From NCBI GenBank assembly GCA_038259455.1, contig JBBSOT010000379.1, positions 1 through 5,227 on the forward strand: a stretch of 5,227 nt of DNA. The letters are read 5' to 3'. Origin of the DNA: CAMYMG01 sp038259455. Its GTDB lineage: Bacteria; Pseudomonadota; Alphaproteobacteria; Rhizobiales; Rhizobiaceae. Below the pieces are notes generated by a model. It had not been told where the DNA came from, made no database searches, and worked only from the letters and a program-made list of their open reading frames with translations. Made by a program: the position numbers and the translations under genes. Shown piece after piece: positions 1 through 5,227 of this stretch (its first letter is position 1; each line of letters starts with the position of its first letter).

Positions 1-842
1 AATGTCCAGCGCGGGTGGCGCTCGAGCCACGCCCTGACCTTGGCGTGCTTGTGGGCGGCGTAGTTGTCGAGGATGACGTGGACGGTCTTGCCCGCCGGGA
101 TGTCGCGCTCGAGGGCGTTGAGGAAGCGGACGAACTCCTGGTGCCGGTGCTGCGACATGCAGCGGCCCAGCACGGTGCCATCCTGGACATTGAGCGCGGC
201 GAACAGGGTGGTGACGCCGTTGCGCTTGTAGTCGTGGGTCATCGTGCCGCATTTGCCGGGTTTGAGTGGCAGCCCCGGCTGGGTGCGGTCGAGCGCCTGG
301 ATCTGCGACTTCTCGTCGATGGACAGCACCACGGTGTGCATCGGCGGATCCATGTGGAGGCCGACAATGTCCTCGACCTTCTCGGCGAAGGCCGGATCGT
401 TGGAGCGCTTGAAGGTGCGCAACCGGTGCGGCTGCAGCCGATGGGCGTCCCAGATGCGCTGCACCGAGCGCAGGCTGATGCCGCTGGCCTGCGCCATCGC
501 CCGGCCGGTCCAGTGGGTGGCCTGCCCCCGCGGCTCGGAGCAGGTGAGCGCCAGCACCTTGGCCACGGTCGCCGTCGGCACCGGCGCTCTGCCGGGTGGG
601 CGGGTCTTGTCGTGCAGCAGGCCATCCACCCCAGCCAGCGCGTAGCGCGCCTGCCAGCGCCAAACCGCTGGTCGGCTCGCCGCGGCCTGACGGGCTACCT
701 CGGCAACGGGCAGCCGGTCGGCGGATAGCAGGACGATCCGGGCACGCTGGACGTGCTTCTGCGGGCGGTTTCGGTCGGAGATGATTGCAGCCAGTCGCGC
801 GCGACCATCAGCATCAACAATGACACAAATCGTCTGAGCCAT
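1..842 (-). CDS. IS630-family transposase, C-terminus beyond the window
   Basis: This enzyme carries out cut-and-paste transposition of its own element. From an ATG at 842 the frame is open for 280 complete codons and runs off the window at base 1. Residues about 30-80 form a helix-turn-helix DNA-binding region (VAEVARQAAASRPAVWRW followed by GVDGLLHDKTR). A second DNA-binding segment covers about 90-145 (HWTGRAMAQASGISLRSVQR). The catalytic RNase H-like domain starts near 168. Its first acidic residue is D176 in VVLSIDEKSQ and the second is D259 in VILDNYAAHKH. The third acidic residue, normally in a WLNQVE-like motif about 35 residues on, is outside the window. Relatives are about 340-360 residues, so about 70 are missing. 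The visible part has no stop or frameshift, so the copy may be active. The ribosome site before the ATG is weak (GGGCGG). Confidence 0.92.
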   Translation of the reverse strand, partial: MAQTICVIVDADGRARLAAIISDRNRPQKHVQRARIVLLSADRLPVAEVARQAAASRPAVWRWQARYALAGVDGLLHDKTRPPGRAPVPTATVAKVLALTCSEPRGQATHWTGRAMAQASGISLRSVQRIWDAHRLQPHRLRTFKRSNDPAFAEKVEDIVGLHMDPPMHTVVLSIDEKSQIQALDRTQPGLPLKPGKCGTMTHDYKRNGVTTLFAALNVQDGTVLGRCMSQHRHQEFVRFLNALERDIPAGKTVHVILDNYAAHKHAKVRAWLERHPRWT

Positions 843-869
843 CCGCCCAGCTTGGCACGCCCCAACAGG

Positions 870-899
870 GACGTGAATCGTCCGTCTGTTTCAGTGCAC
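870..899 (-). repeat. Putative terminal inverted repeat of the IS630 element (only one copy visible)
   Basis: Read on the minus strand from 899 this begins GTGCACTGAAACAGACGG and lies 28-57 bp upstream of the transposase start, where the element's end is expected. It stops directly at a CTAG site (899-902), matching the TA-target preference of IS630 elements. The partner repeat is outside the window, so the inner limit is a guess. Confidence 0.5.
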
Positions 900-941
900 T
901 AGGTGCGAGCGACAGGCCGGCAAGTGGACGTGACGATGCCA

Positions 942-2255
942 TCAACGCATCAACGTGTATGGCAGCCAGGTGATCAGCCCGGGGAAAATCATCATCAGGA
1001 TCAGCGCCAGCGCCTGCAGTGCCACGAAGGGACCGACTGAGCGGTAGATATCCGCCATGGTCACGCTCGCCGGCGCCACGCTGCGCAGATAGAACAGGTT
1101 GAAGCCGAAGGGGGGGGTGAGGAACGCCATCTCCATGTTCACAATGAACAACACGCCGAGCCACACCGGGTCGAAGCCGAGTTGAACCGCAATTGGGAAG
1201 AAGAGCGGGGCAGTGAGGATCATGATACCGATGGGATCAAGGAAGCACCCCATGATGATCCAGATGACCTGCATGCCGATGAGCACGCCCCACCTGCCGC
1301 CCGGCAGCATCGACAGCGCCTCGCGGACGAGTTCGTCGGCGCCCACAGCGGCATAAAGTGAGGTGAATATCGCGGCAGCGAAGACGATCCACATGACCAT
1401 GCAACTCAGCCGCAGCGTGATCTCGCAGGATTGGTAGAGGGCGGACCAGGTCAGCCGCCGCTTCACGAAAGCGCAGAGCATCGCGCCGAAAGCGCCAAGG
1501 CCGGCTGCCTCGCTTGGCGTTGCCGCGCCACCAATGATGCTGCCTAGCACGACCATGACCAGCGAGATTGGCAGGATGACCGAGCGCAGCGCAATGAGCT
1601 TTTCCGGAAAGCTCACACGCTCATGCTCGGGAACCACCGGACCGAGATGTGGCTTGATTGCGCACACGATCAGGATGTAAGCGGTGAACAGGGTGACCAG
1701 CAAGAGGCCCGCAGTGATGCCACCCATGAACAGCATGCCGACCGAGGTGTTGGTGTAGAGGCCGAGCACGATCATGAGGACGCTGGGCGGAATCAGCACG
1801 CCGAGTGCGCCACCGGCCGCAATGCTGCCAAGGCTGATGCCCTTGTCGTACTTGTGATTGAGCATTGACGGCAACGCCACCAACCCCATCGTCACAGTAG
1901 CCGCACCGCTGACGCCCACCAGCGCGGCAAAAATGGTGCAGACAAAGATTGTGCCGACAGCGAGGCCGCCACGGACCGCGCCGAGCCATTTTTGCATCAT
2001 GCCATAGAGGTCGCTCGCTATTCCGGCGCGCTCCAGCATTGCCCCCATGAATATGAACATGGGAATCGCCAGCAGGACGAAACTGGTGGCCGAGCTGAAG
2101 GTGCGGATCCCGACGGCGTACAGCGCGTCCGGCCCCCATAAAAAGTAGGTGCCAATGACTGCGGAGCCGCCCAGCGAGAAGACCAGCGGAACACCGGCTA
2201 TCATCAGGACCATGAAGGAGCCGAAGAGAAGGACGGTGATGAGTTCGATGCTCAC
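942..2255 (-). CDS. dctM: TRAP transporter large permease subunit (DctM family)
   Basis: This is the 437-residue channel-forming membrane subunit of a tripartite ATP-independent periplasmic transporter. With DctQ it moves a solute delivered by DctP across the inner membrane, driven by an ion gradient (Na+ in studied relatives). Nearly the whole chain is hydrophobic, with two DctM halves. The first contains GVPLVFSLGG (21-30), the VSGAATVTMG stretch (115-124) and GVLIPPSVLM (152-161). The second contains IGGAATPSEAAGLGAFG (241-257), GCFLDPIGIMI (336-346) and FLTPPFGFNLFYLRSVAP (378-395). Length and C-terminus (PGLITWLPYTLMR) are normal. The start is GTG at 2255, overlapping the dctQ stop as GTGA, with GGAAAGGA just upstream. 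That implies translational coupling. The overall pattern is closest to the mannitol/chloroaromatic (FcbT3-like) branch, but the substrate is unknown. No clear terminator follows, and the IS630 end lies 40 bp downstream. Confidence 0.95.
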   Translation of the reverse strand: MSIELITVLLFGSFMVLMIAGVPLVFSLGGSAVIGTYFLWGPDALYAVGIRTFSSATSFVLLAIPMFIFMGAMLERAGIASDLYGMMQKWLGAVRGGLAVGTIFVCTIFAALVGVSGAATVTMGLVALPSMLNHKYDKGISLGSIAAGGALGVLIPPSVLMIVLGLYTNTSVGMLFMGGITAGLLLVTLFTAYILIVCAIKPHLGPVVPEHERVSFPEKLIALRSVILPISLVMVVLGSIIGGAATPSEAAGLGAFGAMLCAFVKRRLTWSALYQSCEITLRLSCMVMWIVFAAAIFTSLYAAVGADELVREALSMLPGGRWGVLIGMQVIWIIMGCFLDPIGIMILTAPLFFPIAVQLGFDPVWLGVLFIVNMEMAFLTPPFGFNLFYLRSVAPASVTMADIYRSVGPFVALQALALILMMIFPGLITWLPYTLMR

Positions 2256-2803
2256 AGCGCCAGGTCCTTTCCGGCCGTACCATCAGGCGAGGGAAGCAGC
2301 ACCTGCCCTGTGAAGGCCAGATGGAGGTCGCGTATAAGCTTGGCTATCGCCTGCAGCAGGATTAGTGCCGCGCCAATCGGCAGTACGAGATAGACGGGAA
2401 AGAGCGGTGGGCTCCAGTCCGAACCGGCACGCTGCCCGGTTTCCCAGGCATCATAGGTCATCACGGCAGTCTCGCGGAGCAGCACGACACAATAAATGAT
2501 CACGAAGCCAGCGGTCAGGACGTCGAGCGTCGCCTGCGCGCGCGGGCTGAGCCGCGCATAGACGATGTCCATCGCCACGTGGTCGCGGTGCAGCAGGGTA
2601 TAGCCGCCGCCAAGCAGGATGTAGCCCGCAAACACATAACCGACGAGCTCGTTGCTCCAGGATGTAGGTGCCTGAAGCACGTAGCGCTGAAATACTTCCC
2701 AGACAACCAGCCCGATCAGGCCGAGGAGGGACACGGCTGCTATGCGACCGATGGCGCCGTTCAGCGCCTCGATCGCCTGAACGGCGAGCTGGTAAGCTCT
2801 CAT
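2252..2803 (-). CDS. dctQ: TRAP transporter small permease subunit (DctQ family)
   Basis: This 183-residue inner-membrane protein pairs with DctM in the TRAP transporter. It shows the usual four membrane segments, at about 22-44, 52-72, 92-112 and 133-155. The family signature lies between the first two and after: WEVFQRYVLQAPTSWSNEL (35-53), then LHRDHVAMDIVYARLSPRAQ (71-90), with the typical His-Val-Asp pattern. The start is the ATG at 2803, preceded by AAGGA about 7 bases upstream. A longer frame to 2929 exists, but its extra 42 residues resemble no DctQ and would overlap the dctP end, so it is rejected. The stop codon overlaps the GTG start of dctM. The gene begins 100 bp after dctP, across a strong hairpin, so its level may be lower than that of the binding protein. 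Confidence 0.93.
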   Translation of the reverse strand: MRAYQLAVQAIEALNGAIGRIAAVSLLGLIGLVVWEVFQRYVLQAPTSWSNELVGYVFAGYILLGGGYTLLHRDHVAMDIVYARLSPRAQATLDVLTAGFVIIYCVVLLRETAVMTYDAWETGQRAGSDWSPPLFPVYLVLPIGAALILLQAIAKLIRDLHLAFTGQVLLPSPDGTAGKDLAL

Positions 2804-2837
2804 TGCTTTATCCTTGGACAGTGAGCGTGCGCAGCAT

Positions 2838-2861
2838 GGGGCGGCTCCGGAGAACCGCCCC
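2838..2861 (-). promoter_or_regulatory. Strong hairpin between the dctP and dctQ genes
   Basis: In the operon transcript GGGGCGG pairs perfectly with CCGCCCC across a 10-base interior that is itself partly self-complementary (CTCCGGAG). It sits 42 bp after the dctP stop and 34 bp before the dctQ start. No run of U follows, so it is not a standard intrinsic terminator. Such hairpins after binding-protein genes often protect the upstream message from 3' decay, giving more binding protein than permease. That role is inferred here. Confidence 0.65.
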
Positions 2862-2903
2862 CGATGGCGTACGGGGCAGAGGCCTTGAAGGGGCTGGCTG
2901 CGA

Positions 2904-4007
2904 TCAGATGTCGGCGGGACGCAAACCAAGGGTGTCGCGCGTGTCGAAGATGATCTTGAGCACGCGCTGCGTGTCCGCGTCTTTGCCTGCCATGCGGTCG
3001 AGCGCCTCGCTCGAGATCTTCTTCATGGCGGCGATGTCCTCGGCCGGCAACGCGGAAAATTTGACCCCCGCCGCCTGCATGATGCTGATGGCCTTCGCAC
3101 TATTGATCGTGGATGTTGTAGCCCGCTCCACGGCGTAGACGCGGGTCGCCAGGTTCATCACCGCCTTGAGGTCGTCCGGCAGGCGGTTGTAGGCCCGCAT
3201 GCTCATGAACTGATCCTCCATGTCGAACTTGATGATGGAGGGACCAAGATAGAATTTGGCGACCTCGTGCAGTTTCACAGCGACGAAGCCGTCTGGGGAG
3301 CCCCAATTTGAAGCGTCGATGACGCCGGTGGACATTGCGGTGTATTGCTCCTCGCCAGGGACCGTGACGATGCTGGCCCCCTGCGACTTCCAGATCTCGG
3401 CGCCAAGACCGAAGCTGCGAATTTTAATGCCGTTGAAGTCCGACAGCCGGCTCAGTTCGCGCCGCGACATCGTGGCGCCCCATTCGTCGGAATAGACGGG
3501 CCCCAGGAAATGCACGTTGTGTTGGGCAAAGGCGGCGCGGACGATGCTGAGCAGATCGGTCTCGTGCCAAAGATAGTCATAGTGGTCGAGGGCGGAGAAG
3601 GCGAAGGGGATGCCCCAGGTCCAGAGTGTGAAGGGTATCTTCCCCCGCCAGTAGACCTGCGCGCCATAGCCAATATCGACGACGCCCTTGCCTACCGCGT
3701 CCAGCATCTCAAAGGTCGGCACCAGCGCGCCTGGCGGGAAGGGCTGGATCTGGATGCGTCCGTTCGAAAGTTCGGCTACGCGCTTCACGTAGCGGGGCAG
3801 GAGGACGTCCCACTCGGTCGTGCCTGGTCCGAGGAAGGACTGCATGCGGAAACGGAATTCCGCCCGCTGCGCCTGCGCACTGCTGGAGATGCCGGCCACT
3901 GCGGCAAGCGACGCGCCGGCCATGCCCGCACGGATAATATGCCGACGGCGGATCGCCGCGCCGCCGACTTCATGGACGATGCGGTCGTTCTTGTCCCTAT
4001 TGGTCAT
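2904..4007 (-). CDS. dctP: TRAP transporter periplasmic solute-binding protein (DctP/TakP-like) with Tat signal
   Basis: This 367-residue periplasmic receptor captures the solute and hands it to the DctQM permease. The N-terminus is a twin-arginine signal: RRRHIIR (20-26), a hydrophobic stretch to about 40, then an AQA site (44-46) with likely cleavage before Q47. Export would therefore be in folded form, as is common for the TakP and FcbT1-like branches. The mature part has the DctP fold: FPPGALVPTFEMLDAVGKG (90-108), FNGIKIRSFG (191-200), whose R197 matches the conserved carboxylate-binding arginine, then VPGEEQYTAMSTGVIDASNW (216-235). W235 and the following GSP sit where TakP relatives keep ligand-site residues. 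The start is the ATG at 4007, preceded by GGGGGAAG. A longer frame to 4148 would place 47 residues before the signal peptide and cover the control region, so it is rejected. First gene of dctPQM; substrate unknown, probably an organic acid. Confidence 0.94.
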   Translation of the reverse strand: MTNRDKNDRIVHEVGGAAIRRRHIIRAGMAGASLAAVAGISSSAQAQRAEFRFRMQSFLGPGTTEWDVLLPRYVKRVAELSNGRIQIQPFPPGALVPTFEMLDAVGKGVVDIGYGAQVYWRGKIPFTLWTWGIPFAFSALDHYDYLWHETDLLSIVRAAFAQHNVHFLGPVYSDEWGATMSRRELSRLSDFNGIKIRSFGLGAEIWKSQGASIVTVPGEEQYTAMSTGVIDASNWGSPDGFVAVKLHEVAKFYLGPSIIKFDMEDQFMSMRAYNRLPDDLKAVMNLATRVYAVERATTSTINSAKAISIMQAAGVKFSALPAEDIAAMKKISSEALDRMAGKDADTQRVLKIIFDTRDTLGLRPADI

Positions 4008-4028
4008 TGCTTCCCCCGGACGTTTCCC

Positions 4029-4049
4029 TGCCTTAGACAATCCAAGGCA
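4029..4049. promoter_or_regulatory. Operator-like dyad just upstream of dctP
   Basis: TGCCTT and AAGGCA form perfect 6-bp arms of a 21-bp dyad, and inner GA/TC bases are also symmetric. It is centred about 32 bp before the dctP start and overlaps the proposed -10 region. That is a good place for a repressor site. A TRAP operon is usually controlled by a GntR-, LysR- or IclR-type regulator, but none is encoded in the window, so the binding protein is unknown. Confidence 0.5.
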
Positions 4050-4063
4050 TACACATAGGTCAA
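4035..4063 (-). promoter_or_regulatory. Candidate sigma70-like promoter for dctPQM (weak)
   Basis: On the minus strand TTGACC (4063-4058) is a good -35 element. It is followed after 17 bases by TTGTCT (4040-4035), a poor -10 with only two consensus positions. The resulting transcript would start about 20-25 bases before the ATG, leaving room for the GGGGGAAG ribosome site. The -10 is weak enough that activation or another promoter further upstream is possible. Confidence 0.3.
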
Positions 4064-4110
4064 GCTGCATCCCCGCAGGCCGATCGCTTTTGTGCTTCCC
4101 GGCTACTGGG

Positions 4111-4125
4111 ACAGAGATCCTCTGT
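4111..4125. promoter_or_regulatory. Perfect short dyad upstream of the dctP promoter region
   Basis: ACAGAG and CTCTGT are perfect 6-bp inverted arms around a 3-bp centre. The dyad lies about 104-118 bp before the dctP start and about 50 bp upstream of the candidate -35, a position where an activator could bind. Its sequence is unlike the 4029-4049 dyad, so they would be sites for different proteins or one is chance. Confidence 0.3.
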
Positions 4126-4130
4126 GGTTC

Positions 4131-4740
4131 GTTTCTTATTGGAGCCAAGGCTAAGCTGGCCGCGACGCAGGCGCAACCGTCGCAGGCAGGATTGGCTTGA
4201 ACCGACTTGGGTCCCTGGTTGGGTCGAGCCGCCCGCGCAAGCCGGGCCAGCGGTACGCCCAGGCATGGCGCAGGTGGATGCCCGCCGCGCGGCGCCTTGT
4301 CTGGTCATATTATGGATCCCAGCCGCAACCGCAGCTGGCGAGATGCTCGAACGCCAGGCAAAAGTCCGCAGCGACGTCGTTTCGCTTGCGCCGGTCACGC
4401 CCTCGGCTTGCATATCAGATGGTCCCTTTTGAAGCCGTCGATCTGCCTGCCGGCATCCATTCGCCGTAAGCGGACCGTCTGGTAGTTCGTCCAGTCGGTG
4501 ATGCCCGCGTTGTGGGTTTCGTCGGCCGAGTGACCTCCTGGCCCTGGGTTGCAACAAGCCGCCCTCAGCGGGTGTTGGATCCTGCGGCATGCCGGGTCCA
4601 GCTGGCCAGGGGATTGCTCGCCCCGCGACTTTGCACGTCTGCACGCCCGATCTGGCCAACCCGCGTGACGCCCAGCCTGCACAGGACAACCACTGCTCCG
4701 CTCCCGCCACCCTGCCTTTCACTTCCGGCGTGACCGCAGG
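4131..4740. other. Stretch without a supportable gene
   Basis: Several overlapping open frames exist on both strands, but none shows a recognisable domain, a clear ribosome site or a consistent frame. The minus-strand frame open from 5013 to 4060 crosses it. Its composition (many Arg, Ala, Gly, Pro, Gln and no hydrophobic core) is typical of a chance frame in GC-rich DNA. The only protein-like part is minus-strand 4395-4517 (ITDWTNYQTVRLRRMDAGRQ, then a stop), which could be a gene remnant but is not assigned. The region probably consists of decayed mobile-element DNA, judging by its right-hand neighbour. Confidence 0.5.
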
Positions 4741-4985
4741 GAGGCGGATGACCCCATGCCCGCGGTCGCTACCAGGATGGTTCTTGTGGCCGGACACCGG
4801 CAGCGCGGTCTCGGTCGCGGCCTGGCGCTGGTTGCTGGTCGCGTCGGCTTGCGCCCGCGTTTGATGGTCCACTGCCTTTCGCGGTCGGTCTGCCGGGCGC
4901 GCACCGTCGGCCAGCTTTCGGGCATACCGCCGTTCCACTGGGTGATCTGCTCCTCCTTGGCCCGCCGTGCCTGGGGCGCATCGTT
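4741..4985 (-). pseudogene. Decayed IS5-family transposase fragment
   Basis: Two minus-strand frames together resemble the middle of an IS5-family transposase. 4961-4848 reads AKEEQITQWNGGMPESW followed by RARQTDRERQWTIKRGRK, matching the family pattern of an acidic/Gln stretch, then RQKDxDARWTxK. A frame change occurs between 4847 and 4819. Then 4818-4741 reads ATETALPVSGHKNHPGSDRG and HGVIR, matching the family's IAxPxFGYKNHxxIDRxHGxIR. Conserved F, Y, L and I are replaced by S, H, P and S, mostly by single T-to-C changes. The N-terminal part and the rest of the catalytic domain are not found, and no IS ends are recognised. The identification rests on remembered family motifs, so the boundaries are approximate. 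Confidence 0.65.
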
Positions 4986-5227
4986 TCGAAGCGGTGGAGC
5001 CGTCAGCCATCAACCCAAGAGGGAATTTTTACCCCTACCATACGTCCTCCTGTGGCCGAAGATCGCGCAATACCTTACGAAATCCTCCTTCAATCAGCAG
5101 CCCATCAGCAGAAACTCCTTGCAATTTTCGTGGTTTACGGCCTTTTCAGGTAATCGGGGCAAAACCCCGGGGTTTCGCCATTTCGAGGCTTCCCCTGCGA
5201 CGCGCTGTCTGATTCGGTATGTGCATG
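4986..5227. other. Intergenic sequence, lower GC, no recognised gene
   Basis: This stretch is visibly less GC-rich than the rest. On the minus strand an AGGAGG (5051-5046) lies four bases before an ATG at 5041, but that frame has only 12 codons before TGA. Another short frame ends RKVLRDLRPQEDVW near 5040 and has no clear start. On the plus strand a frame from 4967 to 5212 is open, but it starts within the transposase remnant and looks like a chance frame. The sequence may be the border of another element or the end of a neighbouring gene region. Confidence 0.4.
5155..5179. repeat. Palindrome centred on CCCCGGGG
   Basis: AAACCCCGGGGTTT (5162-5175) is a perfect 14-bp palindrome, extended by GGC/GCC outside one mismatch. 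A competing hairpin, CGGGG-CAAAA-CCCCG (5155-5169), uses half of the same bases. Neither is followed by a T run on either strand, so a terminator role is not supported. It may be a repeat, a protein-binding site or an RNA structure. Confidence 0.45.

Larger units (their letters stand above)
1..901 (-). mobile_element. IS630-family insertion sequence, partial (one end inside the window)
   Basis: This is the 5' end of an insertion sequence whose other end lies beyond base 1. It contains the transposase gene (1-842) and about 57 bp of non-coding end sequence. Read on the minus strand, the outer end begins GTGCACTGAAACAGACGG (from 899) and abuts a CTAG at 899-902. IS630-family elements duplicate a TA dinucleotide, and one subgroup (IS870-like) targets CTAG, so the outer boundary is placed at the TA of 900-901. 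The second terminal repeat is not visible, so the inverted-repeat assignment is inferred from the position and the transposase family. Confidence 0.8.

Noticed and set aside
15..728. Plus-strand open frame of 237 codons
   Set aside because: It is the antisense of the IS630 transposase. The minus-strand frame carries clear catalytic motifs, and the plus frame only reflects GC-rich codon bias.
814..1164. Minus-strand open frame spanning the dctM end and the IS630 end
   Set aside because: It is out of frame with dctM inside its conserved C-terminus and crosses the IS boundary, so it is a chance frame.
2804..2929. Longer dctQ start at 2929
   Set aside because: It would overlap the dctP end and add 42 residues unlike any DctQ, including the hairpin region. 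The ATG at 2803 has a good ribosome site.
3345..4058. Plus-strand open frame of 237 codons opposite dctP
   Set aside because: It is a shadow of dctP codon usage with no domain or ribosome site. The dctP frame is well supported.
4060..5013. Minus-strand open frame of 317 codons
   Set aside because: It matches transposase motifs only at 4741-4818, while the adjoining motif block lies in another frame. The rest is Arg/Ala/Gly-rich and looks like chance, so it is better described as a pseudogene fragment in non-coding DNA.
4986..5041. Short minus-strand frame after AGGAGG and ATG at 5041
   Set aside because: It has only 12 codons before a stop, the spacing is short, and it has no recognisable product.
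5014..5227. CRISPR array, tRNA or other RNA gene in the window, especially the less GC-rich right end
   Set aside because: I saw no regularly spaced repeats, no tRNA cloverleaf arms with a TTCGA-type loop in place, and no rRNA-like segment.

Overview
The window is a GC-rich stretch of a bacterial chromosome or large plasmid. It carries one complete three-gene TRAP transporter operon on the minus strand (about 942-4007), flanked by mobile-element material. High GC, a Tat-exported TRAP binding protein and an IS630-type element at a CTAG site suggest an alpha- or beta-proteobacterium, more likely alpha. This is inference: no rRNA or other taxonomic marker is present.

Layout. 1-901 is the end of an IS630-family insertion sequence: a transposase reading leftwards out of the window, plus its terminal sequence and a CTAG target-like junction at 899-902. 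Its edge lies about 40 bp past the stop of the TRAP large-permease gene. 942-4007 is the operon, transcribed right to left: dctP-like binding protein (2904-4007), then dctQ-like small permease (2252-2803), then dctM-like large permease (942-2255). A strong hairpin (2838-2861) lies in the 100-bp dctP-dctQ gap. dctQ and dctM overlap by four bases (GTGA). Upstream of dctP, 4008-4130 is a plausible control region with two dyad symmetries and a weak promoter candidate.

4131-5013 has no intact gene that I can support. On its minus strand, about 4741-4985 is a decayed IS5-family transposase fragment with a frameshift and substitutions at conserved positions. Further left, 4395-4517 has a short protein-like stretch that I could not assign. 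5014-5227 is less GC-rich and holds a perfect CCCCGGGG-centred palindrome and short ribosome-site-like motifs, but no recognisable gene.

How the genes work together: the periplasmic protein DctP captures an organic-acid-type solute and delivers it to the DctQ-DctM membrane complex, which imports it with an ion gradient (Na+ in characterised relatives). The substrate cannot be read from sequence, and no catabolic or regulator gene lies inside the window to indicate it. I do not see a novel system here. The points most worth checking are the operator-like dyads, the intercistronic hairpin, the IS junction and the decayed region upstream.
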